Assembly: GCA_040830725.1 (NCBI GenBank)
Contig: JBFOMG010000020.1
Span: 44,983 to 108,982 of the forward strand
Reading direction: 5' to 3'
Length of the DNA: 64,000 bases
From: JAWKWH01 sp040830725
GTDB lineage: Bacteria > Pseudomonadota > Alphaproteobacteria > Rhizobiales > Rhizobiaceae
The notes beneath the pieces are model-generated. The model was not told the DNA's origin. It ran no database searches and worked only from the letters and a program-made list of their open reading frames with translations. Shown piece after piece: positions 43,494 to 51,341 of this stretch; position 1 is the stretch's first letter; the number at the start of each line of letters is the position of its first letter. The position numbers were made by a program, and so were the translations under genes.

Positions 43494-44496
43494 GTGACAG
43501 TTCGCCGGAAGGGTGAATTTCGCCGATTGTCCATCCGTTGTGATTTTTCAGTGGTTTGGTCGCCAGTTCCGCAAATCTTGACTGAACTTCACCGCCACGC
43601 TCCAGCAATCTGGCCACCACGGCAGCAAAAGCCGGCGCCGCAGCACGCATGTTCCCGTCGTCGCACTTTAACGCTATGCCCAGACCCAAAGAGGGAATGG
43701 CACCGCAATAGACCCCTTCGGCGCCATTTTTGGCAAACACGTCACCAGCGCCCGCTTCCAACATCAGCGAACAAGGCCGCCTGGTTCCTTCGACAAAAAA
43801 TGGCTGGTTGAAACAGGCCTGGAACAACCTGCGCGCCGCGTCCGCCCGTTGTTGGGAAAGATCCTTTCCCGTCGCCATTCGCGCAAATCCGAGAGCAAGA
43901 TTTTTCAACGGTACGGCGTGAGTGGGAATGGAGCATCCATCCGGAGCACAGTGCTCGACGGTATGCGCGGTTCCAATCACCTGCTCCAGCGCGGCGGTCA
44001 CCTGATGCTGAACGGGATGATCGCGCCGGACATAACCCTTCGGATCAATTCCGAGATGGACGCTGGTGCACAGAAAGCCGGCGTGTTTGCCGGAGCAGTT
44101 GTTATGCAAAGCAGTCGGTGTTTCACCGCTGCTCGCAAGTGCCCGGGCTGCATGACCAATTGAAGGCCAATGGGTGCCGCACTCCAGCGCCTCATGCGTC
44201 AATCCGGCTCGCGCAAGCATTGACCGGATCATCTCCACATGCGCTGGTTCGGCAACATGTGAAGAGCATGCCATCGCCAGTTCTTGCTCACCAAACCCGA
44301 GCGCATCCGCCGCGCCGCTTTCGACCAATGGCAGCGCCTGGATGACCTTGACCGCGGAGCGAGGATAAATCGGGGCGTCGATGTCACCGAGACCCATGAC
44401 CTCGCGGGCGTCAGCATCGACGACAGCGATGGCGCCGCGATGACAGCTTTCGACCAAATCTCCGCGTGTCACCTCAATCAAAACAGGATTTGCCAT
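43483..44496 (-). CDS. L-asparaginase, Rhizobium etli type (asparaginase_II family)
   Basis: A 337-residue protein of the PF06089 family, unrelated to bacterial type I/II or plant asparaginases. It hydrolyses Asn to Asp and ammonia. The Ser-Lys pair is seen in YPRSAVKVIQALPLVES. The zinc-site region is NNCSGKHAGFLC, then HCAPDGCSIPTHAVP; in the R. etli enzyme the metal is held by two Cys and a Lys. C-terminal GLGIALKCDDGNMRAAAPAF is typical. The ATG at 44494-44496 gives the family start MANPVLIEVTRGD. Confidence 0.9.
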   Translation of the reverse strand: MANPVLIEVTRGDLVESCHRGAIAVVDADAREVMGLGDIDAPIYPRSAVKVIQALPLVESGAADALGFGEQELAMACSSHVAEPAHVEMIRSMLARAGLTHEALECGTHWPSIGHAARALASSGETPTALHNNCSGKHAGFLCTSVHLGIDPKGYVRRDHPVQHQVTAALEQVIGTAHTVEHCAPDGCSIPTHAVPLKNLALGFARMATGKDLSQQRADAARRLFQACFNQPFFVEGTRRPCSLMLEAGAGDVFAKNGAEGVYCGAIPSLGLGIALKCDDGNMRAAAPAFAAVVARLLERGGEVQSRFAELATKPLKNHNGWTIGEIHPSGELSLNS

Positions 44497-44583
44497 TCGA
44501 TCACCAAAATTTGCGGGCTGAAAGGTTGCGCCTTCCATGGGGGAATTACTACCTTCTATCAATCAATCTATGGAACGACATCA

Positions 44584-45330
44584 GTGAAATTGATCAAAAT
44601 GCTTCTGGCGACCATAGCGCTTTTGTTCCTGCTTCCGGCGGTAGGTACGGCTGCCTGGTGGGTGACTTTGGAGCGGCCGTCCTCCTGGCGAACTGCTGAC
44701 TGGAGCGCCAGCGGTGTTTTGCCCGCTCCCGGTGAAATTGACGGACCAGCAATATTCCTGATGGCGGCGCGGACGGGCGGTATGAAAGGCGCTTTCTCCG
44801 TTCACTGCTGGATCGTTATCAAACGAGAGGACGGTGCAGGATACGATCGTTATGACAAAGTCGGCTGGGGAAGACCGGTGCGAAAGAATTCCTATGAACC
44901 GGACGGGCGTTGGTATTCTAACAAGCCGGTGATCATTGCCGCGGTTTCAGGGAGAGAAGCCACCGGACTGGTCGCCAAAGCGGAAGCTGCGATCGATGCA
45001 TATCCATACCGGGACTATGGCGATTACACGATCTGGCCCGGTCCGAACTCGAACAGTTTTGTCGCCCATGTCATCAAGGCCGTGCCCCAAATGGGAGCCC
45101 AACTGCCACCCAACGCTGTCGGCCGCGATTTCGCTCCGGGACTGCTGTCATTCAACATCGCTGAAGACTGGCAGGACATACACGCGACATTTGGTGGATT
45201 GATCGGGTTTGCCGCGGGGGTGCGGTCAGGTCTTGAGTTTCACTTTTTCGGCCTTGTTGCCGGACTGGATTTCGCGCGCCCGGCCGTCAAGATACCGGCC
45301 TACGGGCGCGTTCCGCTGTGGTCTTCGTAA
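44584..45330 (+). CDS. DUF3750 family membrane-associated protein
   Basis: A 248-residue protein with an N-terminal membrane anchor (MLLATIALLFLLPAVGTAAW). The DUF3750 domain follows: AARTGGMKGAFSVHCWIVIK, YTIWPGPNSNSFVAHVIKAV and LPPNAVGRDFAPG. Conserved Cys, His and Asn residues in these blocks look like a papain/NlpC-like active site, though this has not been shown. The start is a GTG at 44584; ATG at 44599 is also possible. Confidence 0.82.
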   Translation: MKLIKMLLATIALLFLLPAVGTAAWWVTLERPSSWRTADWSASGVLPAPGEIDGPAIFLMAARTGGMKGAFSVHCWIVIKREDGAGYDRYDKVGWGRPVRKNSYEPDGRWYSNKPVIIAAVSGREATGLVAKAEAAIDAYPYRDYGDYTIWPGPNSNSFVAHVIKAVPQMGAQLPPNAVGRDFAPGLLSFNIAEDWQDIHATFGGLIGFAAGVRSGLEFHFFGLVAGLDFARPAVKIPAYGRVPLWSS

Positions 45331-45333
45331 CCC

Positions 45334-46500
45334 TTATTTGATCCGCTCCAATATGGATACGTAGTTTGCAACCGCCGCACCACCCATATTGAAGATGCCA
45401 CCCAAACTGGCTCCGGGAACCTGTATATCACCGGCAACCCCGGCCAGTTGCATCGCAGTCAAGGCGTGCATTGAGACGCCTGTCGCGCCGATCGGATGAC
45501 CTTTCGATTTCAGTCCGCCGGATGGATTCACGGGCAGACGGCCATCCATGGCAGTCTGGCCTTCCATGGCGACATGCGCGCCTTCACCACGTTTCGCCAG
45601 CCCCATCGCTTCGTACTCAATCAGTTCGGCGATTGTGAAGCAGTCGTGGGTTTCGACGAACGAAAGGTCATCGAGCGAAACACCGGCCTGCTTCAGAGCC
45701 CTGCCCCAGGCTTGTTCACATCCTTCGAACAGCAGAATATCGCGTTTCGACATCGGCAAAAAATCTTGCACATGCTGATTGGCGCGGAACGCGACTGCGC
45801 GGCGCATCGCAAGCGCTGTTTCCGTATTCGCCAAAACCAGTGCCGCAGCACCGTCGGAGACAAGTGAACAATCAGTTCGCTTGAGCGGTCCGGCTACAAA
45901 CGGGTTTTTCTCGCTCTCCTGCCGACAGAATTCGTAGCCCAAATCCTTGCGCATCTGAGCAAAAGGATTGTTGACGCCGTTCTTGTGGTTTTTTGCAGCG
46001 ATCGCTGCCAGTGCGTCGGACTGGTCGCCGTGACGCTGGAAGTAGGCTTGGGCAATCTGGCCAAACACACCCGCAAATCCGGCAGGAATGTCGCCATCCT
46101 CCGGCAGGTAAGACGCTTTCAGCAAATTTTTTCCGATTTCCGGACCCGGAGTTGTGGTCATCTGTTCGACGCCGACAACCAAAACGATCTTGGACGCGTT
46201 GGCCTCGATTGCCCTTATTCCCTGCCTGACTGCCGCCGATCCGGTCGCGCACGCATTTTCCACGCGAGTGGCGGGCTTGAACCTCAGTTTTTCGTCAGCC
46301 TGCAACACCAGGCTGGCCGTAAAGTCTTGTGCCGAAAAACCCGCGTTGAAGTGACCCAGGACGATTTCATCCACTTCGTCCGGACCGATTCCGGCATGAG
46401 CCAGCGCCTCACCAGCGACGCCGACGATGAGGCTTTCCACGGTTTCGCCTTCAAGCTTTCCGAATTGCGAATGGGCCCAGCCGACGATACAGGCAGTCAT
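45334..46500 (-). CDS. Thiolase family protein (SCP2-type acetyl-CoA acyltransferase)
   Basis: A 388-residue thiolase. The nucleophile Cys is in VENACATGSAAVRQGI (about residue 85), with HDCFTIAELIEYEAMG and the GHPIGATGVSMHALTAMQLA block near the C-terminus holding the other catalytic residues. This is the SCPx/SCP2-type thiolase group (cd00829), which cleaves or forms 3-ketoacyl-CoA with varied substrates. It is divergent from betC and shares an intergenic region with a 9-base inverted repeat. The substrate cannot be told. Confidence 0.88.
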   Translation of the reverse strand: MTACIVGWAHSQFGKLEGETVESLIVGVAGEALAHAGIGPDEVDEIVLGHFNAGFSAQDFTASLVLQADEKLRFKPATRVENACATGSAAVRQGIRAIEANASKIVLVVGVEQMTTTPGPEIGKNLLKASYLPEDGDIPAGFAGVFGQIAQAYFQRHGDQSDALAAIAAKNHKNGVNNPFAQMRKDLGYEFCRQESEKNPFVAGPLKRTDCSLVSDGAAALVLANTETALAMRRAVAFRANQHVQDFLPMSKRDILLFEGCEQAWGRALKQAGVSLDDLSFVETHDCFTIAELIEYEAMGLAKRGEGAHVAMEGQTAMDGRLPVNPSGGLKSKGHPIGATGVSMHALTAMQLAGVAGDIQVPGASLGGIFNMGGAAVANYVSILERIK

Positions 46501-46544
46501 GGTCTTGTTCCTTTTGGGAAAACTGTTTGCATGCCCACTTCATA

Positions 46545-46586
46545 TAGGACCAAACCACCCGCATCAGAAGTAGTGAATTGGTCCTA
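46545..46586. promoter_or_regulatory. Inverted half-sites in the thiolase/betC divergent promoter
   Basis: TAGGACCAA (46545-46553) and TTGGTCCTA (46578-46586) are perfect complements 24 bases apart. They sit in the 188-base region between the two divergent genes and could be a regulator's paired half-sites. The regulator itself is not encoded nearby; a betI gene was not seen. Confidence 0.5.
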
Positions 46587-46688
46587 CGAAATTCAACTGG
46601 AAGCAACAATTATGATTGAACAGCCGTTCAATTAAAAATATGGTCTCTTTGCAAATCAGGCCTGATCCACGCTGCAAGGGATGACCAG

Positions 46689-48215
46689 ATGGCACAAAAG
46701 CCAAATATTTTGATCATCATGACCGATCAACTCAACGGAACACTGTTCCCGGACGGGCCGATCGATTTTCTGCAAGTTCCGAATTTGAGTGCACTTGCGT
46801 CGCAGTCTGCGAGGTTTGCGAACAACTATACGGCTTCTCCGCTCTGTGCACCGGGCCGTGCATCGTTCATGAGTGGTCAATTGCCTTCGCGAACCCGCGT
46901 TTATGACAATGCGGCGGAGTTTGCTTCCGCCATTCCAACCTACGCGCATCATTTGCGCGCGAGCGGCTATTACACCTGCCTCTCCGGCAAGATGCATTTT
47001 GTCGGGCCCGATCAGCTGCATGGATTCGAAGAACGGCTGACCACAGACATTTACCCGCCGGATTTCGGCTGGACTCCGGATTACCGGAAACCCGGTCAAC
47101 GGATCGACTGGTGGTATCATAATCTCGGCTCGGTCACCGGCGCCGGTGTGGCCGAGATAACCAACCAGATGGAATATGACGATGAAGTCGCATTTCACGG
47201 TGTGCAGAAACTCTACCAGCTCGCACGGCAGTCAGAAGACGAAGGCCGGCGGCCATGGTGCCTTACCGTGTCGTTCACCCATCCGCATGATCCCTATGTG
47301 GCCCGAAAGAAATATTGGGATATGTATGAAAACTGCCCGGCACTTGCTCCTTCGGTTCCTGCACTCGACGCCGCAGATCAGGACCCCCATTCCCGCCGGC
47401 TGCTGGAAGCCAGTGACTACAAAAACTTTGACATAACCGATGAGAATATCCGGCGATCCCGCCGTGCCTACTTTGCAAATATCTCCTATCTCGATGACAA
47501 GATCGGCGAACTGCTGGATGTGCTGGAAGCGACCGGCATGCGCGACGATACGGTGGTGCTGTTCTGCTCCGATCATGGCGATATGCTCGGTGAACGCGGC
47601 CTTTGGTTCAAAATGTCATTTTTTGAAGGTTCAGCCCGCGTGCCCCTGATGATTTCAGGGCCCGATATCCAGGATGGCCTGATTGAGGCTCCGGTATCCA
47701 ATCTCGATGTTCTGCCGACACTTTGCGATCTCGCCGGAATCGACATGGGCGAGATCGCACCATGGACAGATGGTGAAAGCCTGCTTCCGCTGATTAGGGG
47801 CGGCCGCCGCGTTTTGCCCGTCCTGATGGAATACGCTGCCGAGGGATCATACACACCGCTGGTCTGTATTCGCGAAGGTGCGCTCAAATTCGTGCACTGC
47901 GAACTTGATCCACCGCAGCTTTTTGATCTCGAAAATGATCCGCTGGAGCAACGGAACCTGGCCGACGATCCGGCACACTTGTCCAATGTCGAAAGTTTCA
48001 TGAGCAAGGTGCGCGCGCGCTGGGACATGGACAAGTTTGACGCTGAAGTTCGCGAAAGCCAGGCGCGTCGCTGGGTTGTCTATCCGGCACTGCGAAACGG
48101 CGCGCACTTTCCTTGGGACTTCCAGCCGCTGCAGGTGGCGTCGGAGCGTTACATGCGCAACCACATGGACCTCAATGTTCTTGAAGAACGCCAGCGTTTC
48201 CCGAGAGGACAATGA
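46689..48215 (+). CDS. betC: Choline sulfatase
   Basis: A 508-residue sulfatase that hydrolyses choline-O-sulfate to choline and sulfate. The formylglycine site is SPLCAPGRASFMSGQLPSRT, the CxPxR motif with Cys. PNILIIMTDQLNGTLFPDG holds metal-binding Asp residues, and FCSDHGDMLGERGLWFKMSF is characteristic of BetC. The C-terminal RRWVVYPALRNGAHFPWDF block, which I recall from Sinorhizobium BetC, supports choline specificity. Its stop overlaps the next gene as ATGA. Confidence 0.95.
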   Translation: MAQKPNILIIMTDQLNGTLFPDGPIDFLQVPNLSALASQSARFANNYTASPLCAPGRASFMSGQLPSRTRVYDNAAEFASAIPTYAHHLRASGYYTCLSGKMHFVGPDQLHGFEERLTTDIYPPDFGWTPDYRKPGQRIDWWYHNLGSVTGAGVAEITNQMEYDDEVAFHGVQKLYQLARQSEDEGRRPWCLTVSFTHPHDPYVARKKYWDMYENCPALAPSVPALDAADQDPHSRRLLEASDYKNFDITDENIRRSRRAYFANISYLDDKIGELLDVLEATGMRDDTVVLFCSDHGDMLGERGLWFKMSFFEGSARVPLMISGPDIQDGLIEAPVSNLDVLPTLCDLAGIDMGEIAPWTDGESLLPLIRGGRRVLPVLMEYAAEGSYTPLVCIREGALKFVHCELDPPQLFDLENDPLEQRNLADDPAHLSNVESFMSKVRARWDMDKFDAEVRESQARRWVVYPALRNGAHFPWDFQPLQVASERYMRNHMDLNVLEERQRFPRGQ

Positions 48216-49207
48216 TGTCGGTTCCCGGTCTGGATCAGCTTCGCGAAGCCTACGCCGTCACTTCCGGCGCGACGCAAAGGACGCCGTTGCTGCGGTCTGA
48301 TGCGCTGGCGAAGGAAACGGGAGCTGCGCGGGTCTTTGTCAAACCTGAATCACTGCAATGGGCCGGCTCGTTCAAAATTCGCGGCGCCCACTGGCGCCTG
48401 ACACGCCTGTCAGCGGATGAAGCAAAGCGCGGTGTCGTCGCATTTTCGTCTGGCAATTTTGCCCAGGGTCTTGCCGCAGCCGGTCAGGCCTTGGGTATTC
48501 CGGTGACGATCGTCATGCCGATTGATGCGCCGGAAGCAAAACGGGACGCGACGCGCGGTTTCGGCGCTGATGTCGTCCTCTCGGACCATGGCGAACGCGG
48601 ACGCGAGGATGCAGCTGCGGAACTGGCCGCATCAATTGCCGCTGACAAGCATCTGACTTTGCTGCACCCATTTGACGACATGGAAGTCGTTGCCGGTCAG
48701 GCAGGCGCAGGACTGGAAGCACTGGATCAACTGGAGAACGCGCAGGCGCACGCCGACATATTGCTCTGCCCCGTGGGAGGCGGAGGATTGATCGGCGGTG
48801 TGTCTCTGGCATTCCACTACCTGTCGCCTGAAACCCGGATTATCGGGGTAGAGCCGGAAGCTTACGCCGGTATGGGCACATCCATCGATCGCGGTGAGAT
48901 TTCGACAATGCCGGTCGGGCCAAAATCGATATGCGACGGCCTTATGGCAAGGGCACCGGGCAATGCGCCTTTCGAAGCGGTCAGCAAAGCGGGTGTTTCG
49001 GGATTGTCAGTCAGCGACAAATCGGTTCGCGTCGCGATGCGATTTGCGTTTGAAAAACTGAAACTCGTTTTGGAGCCATCGGGTGCGGCCGGGATTGCCG
49101 CGCTTCTGGATGGCTCTTTGCAAGCAAAGAACAAAACGGTGCTCATCATTGCGACCGGCGGCAATGTTTCACTGTCCGATTTTGTGAGGCATGTCTCCAA
49201 TGCATGA
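48212..49207 (+). CDS. Threonine/serine dehydratase-like PLP enzyme
   Basis: A 331-residue fold type II PLP enzyme. The PLP Lys is in WAGSFKIRGAHWRLT, the substrate loop is FSSGNFAQGLAAAG, and the glycine-rich phosphate loop is CPVGGGGLIGGVSLAF. These match serine/threonine dehydratases and serine racemases. No ACT domain follows, so it is of the catabolic type. It lies between betC and betA with overlaps at both ends, suggesting a role in metabolism of choline-derived glycine and serine; that link is inference. Confidence 0.85.
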   Translation: MMSVPGLDQLREAYAVTSGATQRTPLLRSDALAKETGAARVFVKPESLQWAGSFKIRGAHWRLTRLSADEAKRGVVAFSSGNFAQGLAAAGQALGIPVTIVMPIDAPEAKRDATRGFGADVVLSDHGERGREDAAAELAASIAADKHLTLLHPFDDMEVVAGQAGAGLEALDQLENAQAHADILLCPVGGGGLIGGVSLAFHYLSPETRIIGVEPEAYAGMGTSIDRGEISTMPVGPKSICDGLMARAPGNAPFEAVSKAGVSGLSVSDKSVRVAMRFAFEKLKLVLEPSGAAGIAALLDGSLQAKNKTVLIIATGGNVSLSDFVRHVSNA

Positions 49208-50852
49208 AGCCGATTTCGTCATCATCGGCTCGGGCTCGGCCGGCGCGGCGATGGCCGATCGCCTGTCGGAAGACGGCACGCATTCCGTCATTGTCATCGA
49301 ATATGGCGGCACTGATATCGGACCGTTCATCCAGATGCCCTCGGCATTTTCCATTCCCATGAACATGGAGCTTTATGATTGGGGTTATCGTTCCGAGCCG
49401 GAACCCAATCTGAACAACCGTCGTCTCGCGACGCCGCGCGGGAAAGTTCTTGGTGGTTCATCATCCATCAACGGCATGGTCTATGTTCGTGGTCATGCCC
49501 GCGATTTTGATCACTGGGCCGACCAGGGGGCTGCAGGCTGGTCGTTTGCCGATGTCCTGCCGTACTTCAAACGGATGGAAAATGCCGAGTTCGGCGAACC
49601 CGACTGGCGCGGTAAGAACGGGCCGCTGCACGTCAGCCGGGGTGAGCGGAAAAATCCGCTCTATGATGCCTTTATCGAGGCCGGCGCCCAAGCCGGTTTC
49701 GAACGCACCGACGACTATAACGGTCAGAAGCAGGAAGGGTTCGGTGCGTTTGAACAGACCATTCACAATGGACGCAGATGGTCGACGGCCAACGCCTATT
49801 TGCGCCGAGCATTGAAGCGGGAAAACGTCAGTCTTGTTAACGGGTTAGCCCGTCGGGTTGTTATCGAGAATCACCGCGCAACAGGCGTGGAGATCGGCGC
49901 TGGCAGCGCTGAAGAAATAGTCAAGGCGCGTCGCGAAGTCATAATCGCAGCTTCGGCCATCAACTCTCCCACACTGTTGAAATTGTCCGGCATCGGCCCG
50001 GCAGGTGAGCTTCAACAACACGGCATCGAAGTCATTGCAGACCGACCAGGCGTCGGGACAAATTTGCAGGACCACCTTGAAGTTTACGTACAACAGGAAT
50101 GTATTGAACCCATCTCGCTCAACGCGCATCTTGACCTGATATCAAAGGGCATGATCGGTGCGGAATGGCTGATGTTCAAGAGCGGGCTTGGTGCCACCAA
50201 TCATTTCGAATCGTGTGGGTTCGTCCGCTCTGCAGCCGGTATTGATTATCCTGATATTCAGTTCCACTTTCTGCCGGCTGCCGTCCGTTACGATGGCAAG
50301 TCCGCCGCGAAGGGACACGGGTTCCAGGCGCACACCGGACCCATGCGTTCGAAGTCACGGGGAACGGTTACGCTTCGCTCCGCAAATCCCGAGGACAAGC
50401 CAGAGATCCGGTTCAACTATATGAGCCATCCAGATGACTGGACTGAGTTCCGTCACGCGATCCGCCTGGTTCGCGAGATTTTTTCGCAGCTTGCCTTCGA
50501 CCTTTACCGTGGGAAAGAACTATCGCCGGGGGATCACATTCAAAGCGATCAGGAGATCGATGCTTTCATTCGCGAGCACGCCGAGAGCGCCTATCACCCA
50601 TGTGGCACTTGCCGCATTGGCGCCAAGAGTGACGACCTGGCTGTCGTCGATCCAGAATGCCGGGTCATCGGTGTCGATAATCTGCGCGTCGCCGACTCAT
50701 CGATCTTTCCGCGTATTACCAACGGCAACCTCAACGCTCCATCGATCATGGTCGGTGAGAAGGCGGCGGATCACATTTTGGGACGGCCAATGCTGAACCC
50801 ATCCAATTTGGAGCCATGGATAAACCCGCGATGGCGGACCAACGATCGGTAG
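49191..50852 (+). CDS. betA: Choline dehydrogenase (GMC oxidoreductase)
   Basis: A 553-residue FAD enzyme that oxidises choline to betaine aldehyde and is membrane-associated in relatives. The FAD motif is in DFVIIGSGSAGAAMADRLSE. LGGSSSINGMVYVRGHARDF and SAINSPTLLKLSGIGP follow, and the catalytic His/His region is YHPCGTCRIGAKSDDLAVVD and GNLNAPSIMVGEKAAD. The WINPRW C-terminus is shared with rhizobial BetA. The start at 49191 overlaps the previous gene by 17 bases; ATG at 49200 is an option. BetB is not adjacent. Confidence 0.95.
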   Translation: MSPMHEADFVIIGSGSAGAAMADRLSEDGTHSVIVIEYGGTDIGPFIQMPSAFSIPMNMELYDWGYRSEPEPNLNNRRLATPRGKVLGGSSSINGMVYVRGHARDFDHWADQGAAGWSFADVLPYFKRMENAEFGEPDWRGKNGPLHVSRGERKNPLYDAFIEAGAQAGFERTDDYNGQKQEGFGAFEQTIHNGRRWSTANAYLRRALKRENVSLVNGLARRVVIENHRATGVEIGAGSAEEIVKARREVIIAASAINSPTLLKLSGIGPAGELQQHGIEVIADRPGVGTNLQDHLEVYVQQECIEPISLNAHLDLISKGMIGAEWLMFKSGLGATNHFESCGFVRSAAGIDYPDIQFHFLPAAVRYDGKSAAKGHGFQAHTGPMRSKSRGTVTLRSANPEDKPEIRFNYMSHPDDWTEFRHAIRLVREIFSQLAFDLYRGKELSPGDHIQSDQEIDAFIREHAESAYHPCGTCRIGAKSDDLAVVDPECRVIGVDNLRVADSSIFPRITNGNLNAPSIMVGEKAADHILGRPMLNPSNLEPWINPRWRTNDR

Positions 50853-50912
50853 ATTGGCATTGAGAGCCTCCAAACAATGCCGTCGACCAAGAAGGAGGCT
50901 GAAGAAGCCGGA

Positions 50913-51320
50913 TTATTGACGATCCTGTTTGGTGATCTCGGAAAGTTGCGAAAGCCAGGGCAACGCCGAGCGAAACCACTTCTGTCCTCTGGGCACCAGC
51001 TCAGCGCGTTGCCGGCATGTTCCAAGACGCAGATTGAATATCGCTGGGTTTTCTTCATCAGCCGCCGCATAAATACCGGAGCCGCATTCGCCGCAAAATG
51101 CCTGTGCCCGCCTGGCTCCGCTATCGCCCACTTTCACGTAGACCTTCGGTTCGCCCGAAATCTTAAAATGTTCCGCCGCGACCTGACCAACCGTCCTGAA
51201 CGCCGATGCGGAGATGGCCTGGCAATCTGAGCAATGGCAGATGAACACGCTGGTCGGGTCGATTTCCGCTGTCCAAGATATTTTGCCACAGTGGCATTGG
51301 CCATCGATTTTCACGTTCAA
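50913..51320 (-). CDS. GFA (CENP-V/GFA) domain zinc protein
   Basis: A 135-residue protein with the GFA fold. Zinc cysteines occur as GQCHCGKISW, VFICHCSDCQAISAS and AFCGECGSGIYAAAD. The family is named after a glutathione-dependent formaldehyde-activating enzyme, but most members have unknown substrates. Formaldehyde can come from choline and glycine betaine demethylation, so its place beside betA may be meaningful; that is speculative. It converges on betA. Confidence 0.87.
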   Translation of the reverse strand: MNVKIDGQCHCGKISWTAEIDPTSVFICHCSDCQAISASAFRTVGQVAAEHFKISGEPKVYVKVGDSGARRAQAFCGECGSGIYAAADEENPAIFNLRLGTCRQRAELVPRGQKWFRSALPWLSQLSEITKQDRQ

Positions 51321-51341
51321 CTCCTGTGAATGCCCGAGAAT

